A stretch of 64,000 nt of DNA from CAVQYV01 sp963718295 [NCBI: uncultured Methylomirabilota bacterium] (lineage in GTDB: Bacteria; Methylomirabilota; Methylomirabilia; CAVQYV01), in assembly GCA_963718295.1 (NCBI GenBank), contig CAVQYV010000008.1, positions 434,001-498,000 on the forward strand, given 5' to 3'. The translations under genes and the position numbers were made by a program. The notes under the pieces are model-generated. The model saw only the letters and a list, made by a program, of their open reading frames with translations, was not told where the DNA came from and did not search any database. Below are positions 18,104 to 27,055 of this stretch, piece after piece. How positions within the stretch are numbered: the stretch's first letter is position 1; the number at the start of each line of letters is the position of its first letter.

Positions 18104-19284
18104 GAGGCAATTCGCTCCAGAATGGCGGTAAGGCCTTGTCCGCCGCCCACACAGAGGGAGATCAGGCCGAGGCGGGCCTCTCTCCGCTTCATCTCCGCCA
18201 TCAATTTGACAGCCAGGATGCATCCGGTCGCCCCAACCGGATGGCCCAAGGCGATTGCACCCCCGTTCACGTTGACCTTTTCCCTCTCCATGCCTAATTC
18301 CTGGATGACAGCGAGGGTGGTGGAAGAGAAGGCCTCATTGAGCTCGATGAGGTCGATCTCCTCCATCCTGACTCCTGCGATCTTCAAAGCCTTCTGGATG
18401 GAGGTAATGGGGCCCAGGCCCATCAGGGATGGATCTACCCCCACCGCCGCTGAGGCCCTTATGAGATAATACTCAGGATAGGAGAGCCTTTGAGCTAGAT
18501 CCGCCGACATCATTGCCACGGCTGCGGCACCATCGTTGATTCCGGAGGAGTTGCCCGCCGTCACCGTCCCGTTGGCCTTGAAGGCCGGCTTCAATGCCGA
18601 TAGCTTTTCCAGGGTCGTCTCGGGGCGCGGGTATTCATCCCGATCGAAAATCTTAGGTTCTCCTTTGGGCTGTGCCAAGGGGACGGGCAGGATCTGATCC
18701 CGAAATCTTCCCTCGATAAGGGCGGAGGCTGCCTTCTGCTGGCTCTCCCAGGCGAAACGATCCTGCTCTTCCCGGCCGATGCCGCATCTTTCTGCGACGT
18801 TCTCAGCCGTGATCCCCATGTGGGCATTGGAGAAGGGATCGGTAAGGGCCATCACGAGGGCATCTTCCAGGGTTCCATGTCCGAGACGATATCCCCACCG
18901 ACCTTTCCTTACATAATAGGGGTACTGACTCATGTTCTCGGTCCCCCCGGCCAGGACGATCTCAGCGTGGCCCGAATCGATCGCATGGACGGCGCTCACG
19001 ATGGCCTGCAGTCCCGAGGAGCAGAGGCGATTCACAGAAAGGGCGGGGATGCTGATCGGAAGGCCGGCATGGATGGCACATCTTCGAGCAATGTAGGCAT
19101 CTTCAGCGATCTGTCCGATGCAGCCCATAATGACCTCATCGACCTGGGAAGCCTCTATTCCTGCCCTTCTTTGAGCCTCTCCCAGAACCAGCCCTCCCAA
19201 ATCCGCAGCCGAAATCTGGCTGAGGCTCCCTCCGAAGCTCCCAATCGGGCTTCGGACTCCTCCCACGATGACCGCTTTCCTCAC
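18100..19284 (-). CDS. Thiolase, acetyl-CoA C-acyltransferase family
   Basis: The 394-residue product has the full thiolase catalytic set: Cys88 in NRLCSSGLQ, His348 in GHPVGATG and Cys378 in LCVGGGQG. It either cleaves 3-ketoacyl-CoA with CoA (beta-oxidation) or condenses two acetyl-CoA. Length and residue spacing match the biosynthetic and degradative thiolases equally. It is cytosolic. It is the first gene of a two-gene unit with the substrate-binding protein (4-base overlap). No other beta-oxidation genes are adjacent. Confidence 0.93.
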   Translation of the reverse strand: MRKAVIVGGVRSPIGSFGGSLSQISAADLGGLVLGEAQRRAGIEASQVDEVIMGCIGQIAEDAYIARRCAIHAGLPISIPALSVNRLCSSGLQAIVSAVHAIDSGHAEIVLAGGTENMSQYPYYVRKGRWGYRLGHGTLEDALVMALTDPFSNAHMGITAENVAERCGIGREEQDRFAWESQQKAASALIEGRFRDQILPVPLAQPKGEPKIFDRDEYPRPETTLEKLSALKPAFKANGTVTAGNSSGINDGAAAVAMMSADLAQRLSYPEYYLIRASAAVGVDPSLMGLGPITSIQKALKIAGVRMEEIDLIELNEAFSSTTLAVIQELGMEREKVNVNGGAIALGHPVGATGCILAVKLMAEMKRREARLGLISLCVGGGQGLTAILERIAS

Positions 19285-19302
19285 AGCCCCCTCCTTCGCA
19301 CT

Positions 19303-21228
19303 TCAGATCTTATAGATCCAGATGACGCTATTGTCTGCGCCGATCAGGTTCTTTTCCACCAGCAAGATTGCCACTTCCTGAGCCCCATCGCCGTCGAAAT
19401 CGCCCATGTAGTAGTCGGCCATATATTGAGGGAAGTCCTTGCTCTCCCATGCAGTTTGCAATGAATCCCCATCCCATGCCAAGCGGAGGATCTTGGACTT
19501 ATCAAAGAAACGAACGCCCTTCGCGATCGAGAGCGCGCTCTCCGAATTCTTGCAGACATAAAATTGCGCCATGCCGGGCAAGGGGAAAAGGCGAGCTTGC
19601 AGATAGTACGATTCGGATTCCTGGGATTCTGGAAGATGCATGGGTGAAGTAGGGTTGCTGGGCGGTAGGGAGACGGGGGTCACCTCCACCACGAGCGCTG
19701 TGCCACCATATTTCTCTGAACTCTTATATTTTCGCTTTCCGTCCTCGCCGTAGATCTCGAGGCGATTCGACTGGCTAAGAAATATGACATCCCTCTTGGC
19801 GTCGCCGTCGATATCCATCCAGGCCAAGCCATAGAGACTTGCCTTGGAAGGCAGATTCAGCACCGGGCCTTCTTTATAGCCGTTACCTGACCATATGTAC
19901 TGGTTCACTCTGCCCCAAGGCTGATCGGGCCGGCCCAAGTACTGGCCGAAAAGCTGATAGCCTCCCTTGGGATCGGTCGGCAGGCACCGCAGGAAAAGGT
20001 TCACATTCTCCCAGATCTTGATGAATTTCCCCTCGCGATATTCCAGGACGAACGAATTCAACCGGCCCTGAACACAACTGGTGGCAAAGATCTCGCAGAT
20101 CCCATTGCCATTGATGTCCGCCGCGTCCAGGGATATGATATTCAGTATGGTCTCCTTGGGCATGGTGTAGAGTATGCGATATCCGGCCGAATCGATCGCG
20201 TAGATCATGATCTGTTGTTTCGCGGCGACCACGAGCTCCGGTTGTCTATCGCCGTTGACATCTGCCACTACCAGGGCATTCAAGGCCTTGTCGATTCTCG
20301 GGCCCTTCCAGACCCCTTCGACCGCGGGAGAAAAGGTCGGAGAGGTGATAGGGGAGCCAATGGCTTGCGGAGGGGGTGTTGGTTTGAAGATCCCGCTTTC
20401 TGGGGAAATGGGCCTTGCGACTTCGGTAGGAGGCCGAACGGGCAGCGGCTGAGTCTCTACGCTGGCGATCGTGAGTGGGGACCTGGTGGCCGTAGATAGG
20501 ATTTGGAGATCCAGGAAAAGGCCGCTGGCCTTGCCCAAAGCCAGGAGTGGAACCCTGAGCTTCTTCTCCAGGAGTTCCAGTACCTTCGGATCGGTGAAGA
20601 TGACCGGCTCAGACACTCCTTCGGCTTGCAAGCCAGAAAGGAGGCGCCTCTCGTCCCAAACCTCGAATCTCTCGGTCCGTGCCAATGCCAGCGCAAGCTC
20701 GCGGGTAATGGTCTTCGCTTCATCTCCTTTGGCACCCGCCACCTCAATGGCAGGAAGAGCTAGCGGAATCCGGGCCCCGGTCATGCGGACTCGGTCTCCC
20801 TTGGTTACGGCCACCCCCACCACTTTCGCGATCTGAACAGCAGTGGAGAACTTCTCGCGAACCTCCAAGATCCTGAGTCTGCCCAGAGGTTCCTCAAACC
20901 TCCCTAAAACTTCCCCGGTAATGGGATGGGAGAAAGTCTCTCCCTCGCGGTAGAGATTAAGCTCCATTCCCGGGTAGACCTTCTCTTTTTCCCCCAGATC
21001 GATGTAGATCATCTCCCCTGCGGCTGAGAGGACATATCCGGTGATCTTGGGGAAAGAAGCGACCAACTTCTGGGCCAGCTCATTCGCGGCAGCGCTATAG
21101 CTCAGGTCAGAACCAAGGAGAGATTCTGCCCGGACGGCCCCCGAAAAGGTCCAGGAAGAGAGGAATGGGAGGAGAATTGAGATTACGATCCTGTAAGCTT
21201 GCTTTCTAAACGGATTGAGGGTAATCAT
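19303..21228 (-). CDS. Exported FG-GAP/VCBS-repeat protein
   Basis: The start at 21228 (MITLNPFRK) is preferred over the upstream GTG at 21261 because it gives a normal signal peptide (about 1-35, VRAES). Residues ~40-170 resemble a FlgT-like region (LSAAGEMIYIDLGEKEKVYPGM). A Pro-rich linker follows. The C-terminal half has FG-GAP-type repeats with Ca-binding DxNxDxxxEL patterns: VADVNGDRQPEL, ADINGNGICEI, MDIDGDAKRDV and GDFDGDGAQEV. It is probably a periplasmic or surface beta-propeller. It lies on the same strand just upstream of the thiolase, with an 18-base gap, so it may be co-transcribed. The role is unknown. Confidence 0.75.
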   Translation of the reverse strand: MITLNPFRKQAYRIVISILLPFLSSWTFSGAVRAESLLGSDLSYSAAANELAQKLVASFPKITGYVLSAAGEMIYIDLGEKEKVYPGMELNLYREGETFSHPITGEVLGRFEEPLGRLRILEVREKFSTAVQIAKVVGVAVTKGDRVRMTGARIPLALPAIEVAGAKGDEAKTITRELALALARTERFEVWDERRLLSGLQAEGVSEPVIFTDPKVLELLEKKLRVPLLALGKASGLFLDLQILSTATRSPLTIASVETQPLPVRPPTEVARPISPESGIFKPTPPPQAIGSPITSPTFSPAVEGVWKGPRIDKALNALVVADVNGDRQPELVVAAKQQIMIYAIDSAGYRILYTMPKETILNIISLDAADINGNGICEIFATSCVQGRLNSFVLEYREGKFIKIWENVNLFLRCLPTDPKGGYQLFGQYLGRPDQPWGRVNQYIWSGNGYKEGPVLNLPSKASLYGLAWMDIDGDAKRDVIFLSQSNRLEIYGEDGKRKYKSSEKYGGTALVVEVTPVSLPPSNPTSPMHLPESQESESYYLQARLFPLPGMAQFYVCKNSESALSIAKGVRFFDKSKILRLAWDGDSLQTAWESKDFPQYMADYYMGDFDGDGAQEVAILLVEKNLIGADNSVIWIYKI

Positions 21229-21340
21229 GAATGGAAATCGCTCCTTGCCTGGCAACAACACAATGGTGCCCCATGGATTTGCATCCTAAATCTCTAATTT
21301 CATATTATAGCCTTTGTCTCCGGAAATCAACCCATTTCCC

Positions 21341-21369
21341 TTGACAGGGATTTCCCTGCACGTCAATAT
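21341..21369 (+). promoter_or_regulatory. Candidate promoter of the DUF6282 gene
   Basis: -35 TTGACA (21341-21346) and a weak -10 CAATAT (21364-21369) are 17 bases apart, about 110 bases before the start codon at 21477. The -35 is consensus, the -10 is poor. Confidence 0.4.
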
Positions 21370-21476
21370 GGCCACCAATTTGGAGTGCTCAAGAGATTGA
21401 AACGCAACTTCTCCCGACAAATCCCTCATAAATCCCTCGAGCAGGGACCTAAAAGGAGGATGAAAAGGAGGACGAG

Positions 21477-22352
21477 ATGATAGATCCGAAAGGCGAGAGG
21501 CTGCTGGAAGGTGCTGTCGACCTGCATATCCATTCTGCTCCCTCTCACATGAAGCGGAAGCTGAACGATCTGGAGGTGGCTCAGGAGGCCAGAGCGGCAG
21601 GCATGAGGGCCATCCTCATCAAGGACCATCTCACCCAGACGGCGGATCGAGCCCAGATCGCCTCTTGGGCAGGGGATTTCGAGGTTTATGGGGGAATCGC
21701 CCTCAATCTCTCAGTAGGGGGGCTGAATCTCTTGGCACTGAAGGCGGCCCTCCCCTATGGAATCAAGCAGGTTTGGATGCCTACCCTGGATTCCTCCCAG
21801 TTCATCCATCATCAGGAAATGGTTCCAGGGTTGAATCCCTACCCGGCAGAGGCGAAAGAGGGCATCTCCCTCTTTCAGGCAGAGGGCATTCTCAGGGACG
21901 AGCTGGAACCGATCCTCCAGTGCATTGCCGAAAATGATCTGCTCCTGGGAACGGGACATGTCTCGTCAAAGGAGGCCAAGGCCCTGGTGAGGCGGGCAGT
22001 CGATCTGGGGGTCAAGAAGATCCTGATCACCCATCCTCAGGCCCCGTTCCTTGACTGGTGCCTGGAGGACATGAAGGAAGCGGCAGAGATGGGGGCCTAT
22101 CTGGAAAATGATATCGTCTTCTCTCTTCCCGGCTGGAAGGATGCCGTCCCCTCGGCCAGGATTGCAGAAGCCATCCGTTTTGTAGGGCCAGGGCATTGTG
22201 TGATGGCGACCGATGGGGGCCAAGCCTCTAATCCACCTCCCGTACAGATGATGCGGTACTTCATCCAGGAGATGCTGATCCACGGGATCGAGGAGGAGGA
22301 AATCCAATGGATGGTGAAAGAGAACCCCGCCCGGCTCTTAGGCCTTCTTTGA
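21477..22352 (+). CDS. DUF6282-family metal-dependent hydrolase-like protein
   Basis: The 291-residue product begins with a metal-binding DLHIHSAPS motif (residues 15-23) and has further His/Asp sites in LIKDHLTQTA, GTGHVSSKEA, LITHPQ and CVMATDGGQ. This pattern is that of the amidohydrolase/PHP-like superfamily and matches DUF6282. All the expected metal ligands appear present, so it is probably an active hydrolase or decarboxylase. The substrate is unknown. AAAAGGAGGACGAG precedes the ATG. It is a single gene, convergent with the TPR gene 50 bases downstream. Confidence 0.75.
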   Translation: MIDPKGERLLEGAVDLHIHSAPSHMKRKLNDLEVAQEARAAGMRAILIKDHLTQTADRAQIASWAGDFEVYGGIALNLSVGGLNLLALKAALPYGIKQVWMPTLDSSQFIHHQEMVPGLNPYPAEAKEGISLFQAEGILRDELEPILQCIAENDLLLGTGHVSSKEAKALVRRAVDLGVKKILITHPQAPFLDWCLEDMKEAAEMGAYLENDIVFSLPGWKDAVPSARIAEAIRFVGPGHCVMATDGGQASNPPPVQMMRYFIQEMLIHGIEEEEIQWMVKENPARLLGLL

Positions 22353-22401
22353 AGCCCTGACAAGTCCTTTGGCCCTTCACCGCCCAATCCCGACCGTCGT
22401 C

Positions 22402-23991
22402 CTATTCCAAGGGGGCATGCATCTTGAGCAGGACGCTGCCATCTGGCATGCCTCGTTCCATGAGGATCTGCGCCCCATAAGCCTGGAGTCTGGTAGGGAT
22501 TGCGCCCTCGTGGGGGGGTTTGCCCAGGGCCTTTCTCGCCAGGGCCACCCAATTCTGGGCGTCTTCTCGTGCGGTCCTCTTTGCCATGGGGGAGGCCACT
22601 TCATCGGAGAAGACGTTCCAGGGCCTGAGTCCCAACCCCATCACACTAATAAAGGAACCGTCCGCATCGACTGCCAACCCAAGGAGTTTCTGAACTGCGG
22701 CTTCATCCGTTGGGTTCAAGGCCACCCTTAATTGAGCACTGAGCAAGGCCCGCTCGGCAGAACCGACGGGCGTGTAGTTGAAGGCCATACGATAAAGACT
22801 GACCAAGATCTCCCTCTCGGAAAGCACCAGTACCTCTTGCTGCGCCATATACTGGTGAGATTCTACCGCTTTCGGCTTGGAGTCCTCCGATTGAGCGGAG
22901 ACCGCGATCTTTTGGGGTCCGGGGCTGAGGGCTTCCCACTGGAGGTTGAAGGTGACGGAGGCCAAAGGCGGGAGGGAGGCAACCAGGAAGGATTCTATGG
23001 GCTTGATCTGATTGTCCGGGGAGACCTCTTGGACCCGCACCTCTAAGTTCTTCGCTTCTTCATCTCCCTCATTATGGATGGTTACGGCAACGGGGATCTT
23101 GCTCCCCTGAGGAATGCTCGCCCTGGGGATCACGATATCCGCTTTATCTAAGACCAGGGAGGGTCTGAGTCTCTCCCGGCTGACGATTTGTTGTAGGATC
23201 TCCCGGGCGATCCTTTCTGCCCCTTCTTTCAGTGCCTTCTCGCTTGCCTCCAGCAGGGTGGGGGCATTGGCTGTGCGCAGCATCTGGTAGGAGCCCAACT
23301 TGGAGTACCGATGGAGGTCAATGGCCTTAGCGCTGAGCCTGGCCGCCACCTTCACTCCCTTCTCCTTGAAATCTTGGAATTCAAAATAGCTGGCCGCCTC
23401 GGAGAGTATCAGGATGTCCGCGTTGGTTATCTTGCGGATCTCATCCAATGCGGGGGGGGCAAGGGCCTCCAGGCTGGAGGTCAAACGGGCGAGGAACTCC
23501 CCGGAGAGCTTGGGGGAGATGTTGAACCCCAGGCGAGAAAAATAACCGGAGAGAGCGTCCCGAACCAAAAATGGAGTGACCGCTTCCTCGGCGTTGATTT
23601 CATTGGAGACGATGAGCAGGTCCTGGAGTCGATTCAGACGAGCCAATCTCGCATTTACCAAGGGGACATAACCCGGTTCCAAGGAAGCTGCTTTCTCCCA
23701 GGTTGCCCGGGCATCTTTGATTCGCCCCATCCCCCAATAGGCCTTTCCCAGGAGCATGAAGCCCTCTACCGATTCAGGTCTGCTCTCCACCTCCTTTTCC
23801 AGATAGGAGGCTGCCTGGGAGAATTGTTCGGTGGAAAGCAAGACCCTGCCCCAGGTCAAGAAGGAGAAGCTGGTGGCACCCTCTCGATCTTCACTCTTTT
23901 GGGCCAAATCCTGTTCCGCATAGGTGAGGGCAGGGGTCCGAATCAGCAGAGAAACCAGGAGCAATAGCAATAGAGAGGAGAGGAAACCCAA
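22402..23991 (-). CDS. Exported TPR protein with a CARDB-like domain
   Basis: The 529-residue product has an N-terminal signal or anchor (about 1-25). TPR units are at about 40-120 (FMLLGKAYWGMGRIKDARATWEKA), and a middle domain with a TolB-N-like feel follows (ITNADILILSEAASYF). A CARDB-like beta domain (VAVTIHNEGDEEAKNLEVRVQE) sits near 310-390, and a C-terminal helical region closes the protein. It is probably periplasmic and a scaffold. No neighbour gives a clear function. Confidence 0.6.
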   Translation of the reverse strand: MGFLSSLLLLLLVSLLIRTPALTYAEQDLAQKSEDREGATSFSFLTWGRVLLSTEQFSQAASYLEKEVESRPESVEGFMLLGKAYWGMGRIKDARATWEKAASLEPGYVPLVNARLARLNRLQDLLIVSNEINAEEAVTPFLVRDALSGYFSRLGFNISPKLSGEFLARLTSSLEALAPPALDEIRKITNADILILSEAASYFEFQDFKEKGVKVAARLSAKAIDLHRYSKLGSYQMLRTANAPTLLEASEKALKEGAERIAREILQQIVSRERLRPSLVLDKADIVIPRASIPQGSKIPVAVTIHNEGDEEAKNLEVRVQEVSPDNQIKPIESFLVASLPPLASVTFNLQWEALSPGPQKIAVSAQSEDSKPKAVESHQYMAQQEVLVLSEREILVSLYRMAFNYTPVGSAERALLSAQLRVALNPTDEAAVQKLLGLAVDADGSFISVMGLGLRPWNVFSDEVASPMAKRTAREDAQNWVALARKALGKPPHEGAIPTRLQAYGAQILMERGMPDGSVLLKMHAPLE

Positions 23992-24193
23992 GGCAGGGGT
24001 CCCTGCAGCCTTGTTTCCGGACGAGTGCCCCCTGCGGGGAGCGGTTCTTCATGGGAATCACGGGCGTTCTCATTTGTACCGGCAAATGCGACGATTCGAG
24101 GCTCTGGAAAAGGATCTCTCGGACGGGTAGAGCCCTTCTGACGTCTTGCCTGCTATACCATGAAGGCCAAAAGGAAGCAACCCAATTTTTTGA

Positions 24194-24223
24194 TTGACAT
24201 GGGCGATGAAAACCGATTATAAA
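24194..24223 (+). promoter_or_regulatory. Promoter of tRNA-Leu
   Basis: -35 TTGACA (24194-24199) and -10 TTATAA/TATAAA (24217-24223) are 17-18 bases apart, about 40 bases before the tRNA. Both boxes are strong. Confidence 0.75.
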
Positions 24224-24264
24224 AACCTCAGCGGGACCAGGGAATTCCGATTCCTCAGTATCTT

Positions 24265-24349
24265 GCCGAAGTGGTGGAACTGGCAGACACGCTGTCTTGA
24301 GGGGGCAGTGGGCATACCCGTGCGGGTTCGAGTCCCGCCTTCGGCACCA
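24265..24349 (+). tRNA. tRNA-Leu (anticodon GAG)
   Basis: The 85-base gene has paired acceptor arms (GCCGAAG / CTTCGGC), an encoded CCA, a long variable arm as in class II tRNAs, and a T-arm GCGGGTTCGAGTCCCGC. The anticodon stem CTGTC/GGCAG holds loop TTGAGGG, giving anticodon GAG, which reads CUC and CUU. Confidence 0.95.
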
Positions 24350-24402
24350 TCCATATCGGAGGATCATTCTCACAACCGATCGAGATTGGCGGTGAACCTA
24401 CA

Positions 24403-24804
24403 ATGGCGACGATAACCGATATTGCTCTGCTTGTCATTGCCCTGAGCCTTCTCATTCTGATCCTTTTGCTGATCCGGGCCCTAATGGAGATCCGTAAGTT
24501 GGCCATTGCCATCAGGGCCATCTTGGAGAAGACCCAGAACGATCTGGTGCCTATGCTTTCCAATTTAACTGCAATATCTGCCCGGGTGAAGGATGCTTCG
24601 GGACCACTGGCTGAGGGCGTGTCGAGGGTTTCAGATCTTCTGGCAGCCATCGGAGAAGGAGCGAGGACGGTTCGGCTAGTTGACTCTGCCATCCGGTCCT
24701 TGTTGCCCTCCACCCTTATTGGGGCCGCCAGCTTCGCAGTAGGCGTAAAGGCTGGATTGGCTATGTTGTTGAACCATTGGATTCCAAGGAGGAAAGGGAA
24801 ATGA
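24403..24804 (+). CDS. DUF948-type membrane protein
   Basis: The 133-residue product has one N-terminal transmembrane helix (IALLVIALSLLILILLLIRAL), then a helical stretch with the DUF948 pattern, and a second hydrophobic stretch (LIGAASFAVGVKAGLAML). Its stop overlaps the next start as ATGA, so it is translationally coupled to the YtxH-like gene. This pairing recurs in many bacteria and is linked to envelope stress in some Firmicutes. The function is not established. Confidence 0.7.
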   Translation: MATITDIALLVIALSLLILILLLIRALMEIRKLAIAIRAILEKTQNDLVPMLSNLTAISARVKDASGPLAEGVSRVSDLLAAIGEGARTVRLVDSAIRSLLPSTLIGAASFAVGVKAGLAMLLNHWIPRRKGK

Positions 24805-25109
24805 ACGAAGAAAGGGGAAATGCTCCTGCCATCTTGTTGGCCTTTCTGTTGGGAGGGGCCGTGGGTGCTGGTCTGGCTCTGCTTTTTGCACCTCTCTCGG
24901 GGAGGGAAACCCGGGAACGCATCAAAGATCTGGCGGAGGAGGTCAAGGAGAAGGCAGAGGGGGCGATCGATGATATCAGGGATAAGGTGAGAGAGACCCT
25001 GGATGTGGGAAAGAAGGCCTTGGAGGAGAAGAAGTCGGTGGTAACGGCGGCCTTCGAGGCCGGAAAAGATGCGATGGAGAAGGAAAAGGAACGATTGATC
25101 CAAAAATAG
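24801..25109 (+). CDS. YtxH-like protein
   Basis: The start is the ATG at 24801, with AAGGAGGAAAGGGA upstream and a 4-base overlap with the preceding stop. The 102-residue product has a Gly-rich transmembrane helix (LLAFLLGGAVGAGLALLFAPLSGRETRE) with the YtxH signature FAPxSGxETR, then an amphipathic Lys/Glu-rich helix. It is probably anchored in the inner membrane facing the cytosol. The transcript ends at the terminator that follows. Confidence 0.8.
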   Translation: MNEERGNAPAILLAFLLGGAVGAGLALLFAPLSGRETRERIKDLAEEVKEKAEGAIDDIRDKVRETLDVGKKALEEKKSVVTAAFEAGKDAMEKEKERLIQK

Positions 25110-25134
25110 AGGTTGAATAGTCGAGTATGAGACA

Positions 25135-25165
25135 AAGGGAGCTTCGAGGCTCCCTTTGCTTTTCT
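25135..25165 (+). terminator. Intrinsic terminator after the DUF948-YtxH pair
   Basis: A 9-bp perfect stem AAAGGGAGC / GCTCCCTTT with a 6-base loop is followed by TGCTTTTCT. It lies 25 bases after the stop. Confidence 0.85.
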
Positions 25166-25278
25166 GAGAATAAGTTGGAAGTAATACCAATGCCGTCCCA
25201 TGCCTGCGGAAGAGATGGTGCACGGATTCACCTATCCGATGTTGAAAAGGGGATATCACCGCGCATTTCCCCCCTTCC

Positions 25279-25307
25279 CCGCCTGCCTGGCCTTCGCAGG
25301 CAGGCGG
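25279..25307. repeat. GCCTGCCT-type palindrome
   Basis: CCGCCTGCCTG / CAGGCAGGCGG arms around GCCTTCG form a strong hairpin in an otherwise gene-free gap (25110-25391). The sequence looks like a common bacterial REP-type palindrome. No T-run follows. Confidence 0.5.
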
Positions 25308-25391
25308 TTCGGTGTTTGGGGGGTATGCCCCGCCTGAATGGTTCATTCGAGTTGAATCTGAAGAGGCAAACCTCATAGAGGAGGAAGAAGA

Positions 25392-25841
25392 ATGGGAGTT
25401 TTGCGCACAGTCCTGATCGCGATTCTGACAGCTTGCATCGGATTTGCCGCGGGATACTACCTGGAGCTTCAGAAGGTGAATGCCTTGCAGGGTCAAATTC
25501 AGGGCCTGATGACGGAAATGGAGAAGTCGACCCGAGCCCTGAGAGAACAGGTGTCGAAGGCGGAAAGCCAGAAAGACCTCTTCAAGCTGAGAATCCTGGC
25601 GGCAGAGGCCAGATGTGATGTCATGGAACGCAATTTCGGTCAGGCGGAGGGGCGGATCAGTGCCATCGAAGCCTCCATCGACAAAGCCTTTGCCCCTCAG
25701 GGGGAGCAGGGGATCGCGGCTCGGGACAGCATCAAAATGAGCCTGGATGAAATCAAGGAGGGCCTCAAGAAGCTGGATGTCAAGGTCAAGTCCAAGATGG
25801 AGGACCTGGCGAAAATGATGGACCAAGCGTTGGAGAAGTAG
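25392..25841 (+). CDS. Membrane-anchored coiled-coil protein of unknown function
   Basis: The 149-residue product has an N-terminal anchor (VLIAILTACIGFAAGYYLEL) and then about 120 residues of charged heptad-rich helix (for example MTEMEKSTRALREQVSKAESQ). There is no enzyme motif. GAGGAGGAAGAAG precedes the ATG. It may form a membrane-tethered spacer. I do not recognise the family. Confidence 0.6.
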   Translation: MGVLRTVLIAILTACIGFAAGYYLELQKVNALQGQIQGLMTEMEKSTRALREQVSKAESQKDLFKLRILAAEARCDVMERNFGQAEGRISAIEASIDKAFAPQGEQGIAARDSIKMSLDEIKEGLKKLDVKVKSKMEDLAKMMDQALEK

Positions 25842-26036
25842 GACACCCTCCTGTCCCCTGGTGAAACCTCAAGGGAATCGCAGCCTTTCGCTGATTGAGG
25901 TGCGCCTCCCCCATATGCCGGGAATTTCCGGGCGAGGAGTCGGGGGAGGGAGTTTGGAGTCAGGGAGGAATTTGCTGATTCGGCACTGATCCGCGGAGCG
26001 GGCTGTGACGAAGCCTTTGGGAAAGGGAAAGATGAT

Positions 26037-27042
26037 TTGCCAGTGAACAAAGAAACCTATTCGAGCCCTGTTTCGGTCATCACCATCGATTGTCAATTCC
26101 TCCAGCCGGGGCGCGCCGCGGCCTATCTCATCCTGGAACAGGACCGAGCAGCCTTCGTCGATAACGGCACGACATGGGCGGTACCGATTCTCCTGAGGAC
26201 CCTGAAGGAGTGCGGCCTGCAGCCTGAGCAAGTCGAGTATCTCATCCTTACCCATATCCACCTCGACCATGCGGCAGGGACTTCGGCCCTGCTCAGAGCC
26301 TGCCCCAACGCGGTTGTCCTGCGCTCATCCCAGGGCGACCCGTCACCTCATCGACCCATCCCGTATCGTCTTTAGCGCGGAAAAGATCCACGGAAAGGAG
26401 ATCCTGGAGGCTGTCTATGGACCGATCGAGGCCGTGGAGGCAGGGCGCATCCGCCCGATTGAAGATGGTGAGAGGCTGCCATTTGGGGACCGGACGCTGA
26501 CCTTCCTCCATACTCCCGGTCACGCCAAGCATCACATCTGTATCCATGATTCCCAATCCCAGGGGATCTTTACCGGAGACACCTTCGGGGTCAGCCACGG
26601 CCCCCTGCGGCAAAGCAGCCCTCCCTGTCTCCTGGCCTCTTGTCCGCCTACCGATTTCGATCCGGTAGCAGCGCGCGCCACCATTGAGAGGATCGCGGCG
26701 ACTGGGGCGGAACGTGCCTATCTGAGCCATTTCGGAGAATATGGGCCGGTGCCCGAGGGGGCGGCCCAACTGATCCAGACTCTGGACCGGTTGGAGGGGA
26801 TCCTTAACGAAGCTGTGGCCCATGGCCCCTACGGAGACCAACTGGAGACCTTCCTGGAAGGCCGCGTCCGCATGGCGGCCGAGGAGATCCTGATGAAGAA
26901 CTGCGGCCTCTCTCTGTCGGAAGAGGCCTGGATGGAGCTTGAGCCAGAGATTCAAATGAACGCCCGGGGCCTGGCCCACGCGGTCCGGAAACTGATCCTT
27001 CCTGATCCGGGCAACCGACATCCGAATTACCTCCCCTCCTAA
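26037..27042 (+). pseudogene. Metallo-beta-lactamase-fold hydrolase with a frameshift
   Basis: The N-terminal part is read from a TTG at 26037 (or GTG at 26043) and contains HIHLDHAAG (about residues 73-81), the metal-binding motif. The C-terminal part continues in the next frame from about 26320: AHPRATRHLIDP, then FLHTPGHAKHH, GIFTGDTFG and AYLSHFGEY, which supply the remaining ligands. A one-base insertion near 26318-26325 (in CTGCGCTCATCC) separates the frames. Everything else of the family is present, so this is either a very recent mutation or a read error. It is cytosolic; the substrate is unknown. Confidence 0.75.
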
Positions 27043-27055
27043 GATTCAATACGCC

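Noticed and set aside
24255-25826. Long minus-strand open frame (523 residues)
   Set aside because: It covers the tRNA-Leu and the plus-strand DUF948, YtxH and coiled-coil genes, all with good ribosome sites; no domain is recognised.
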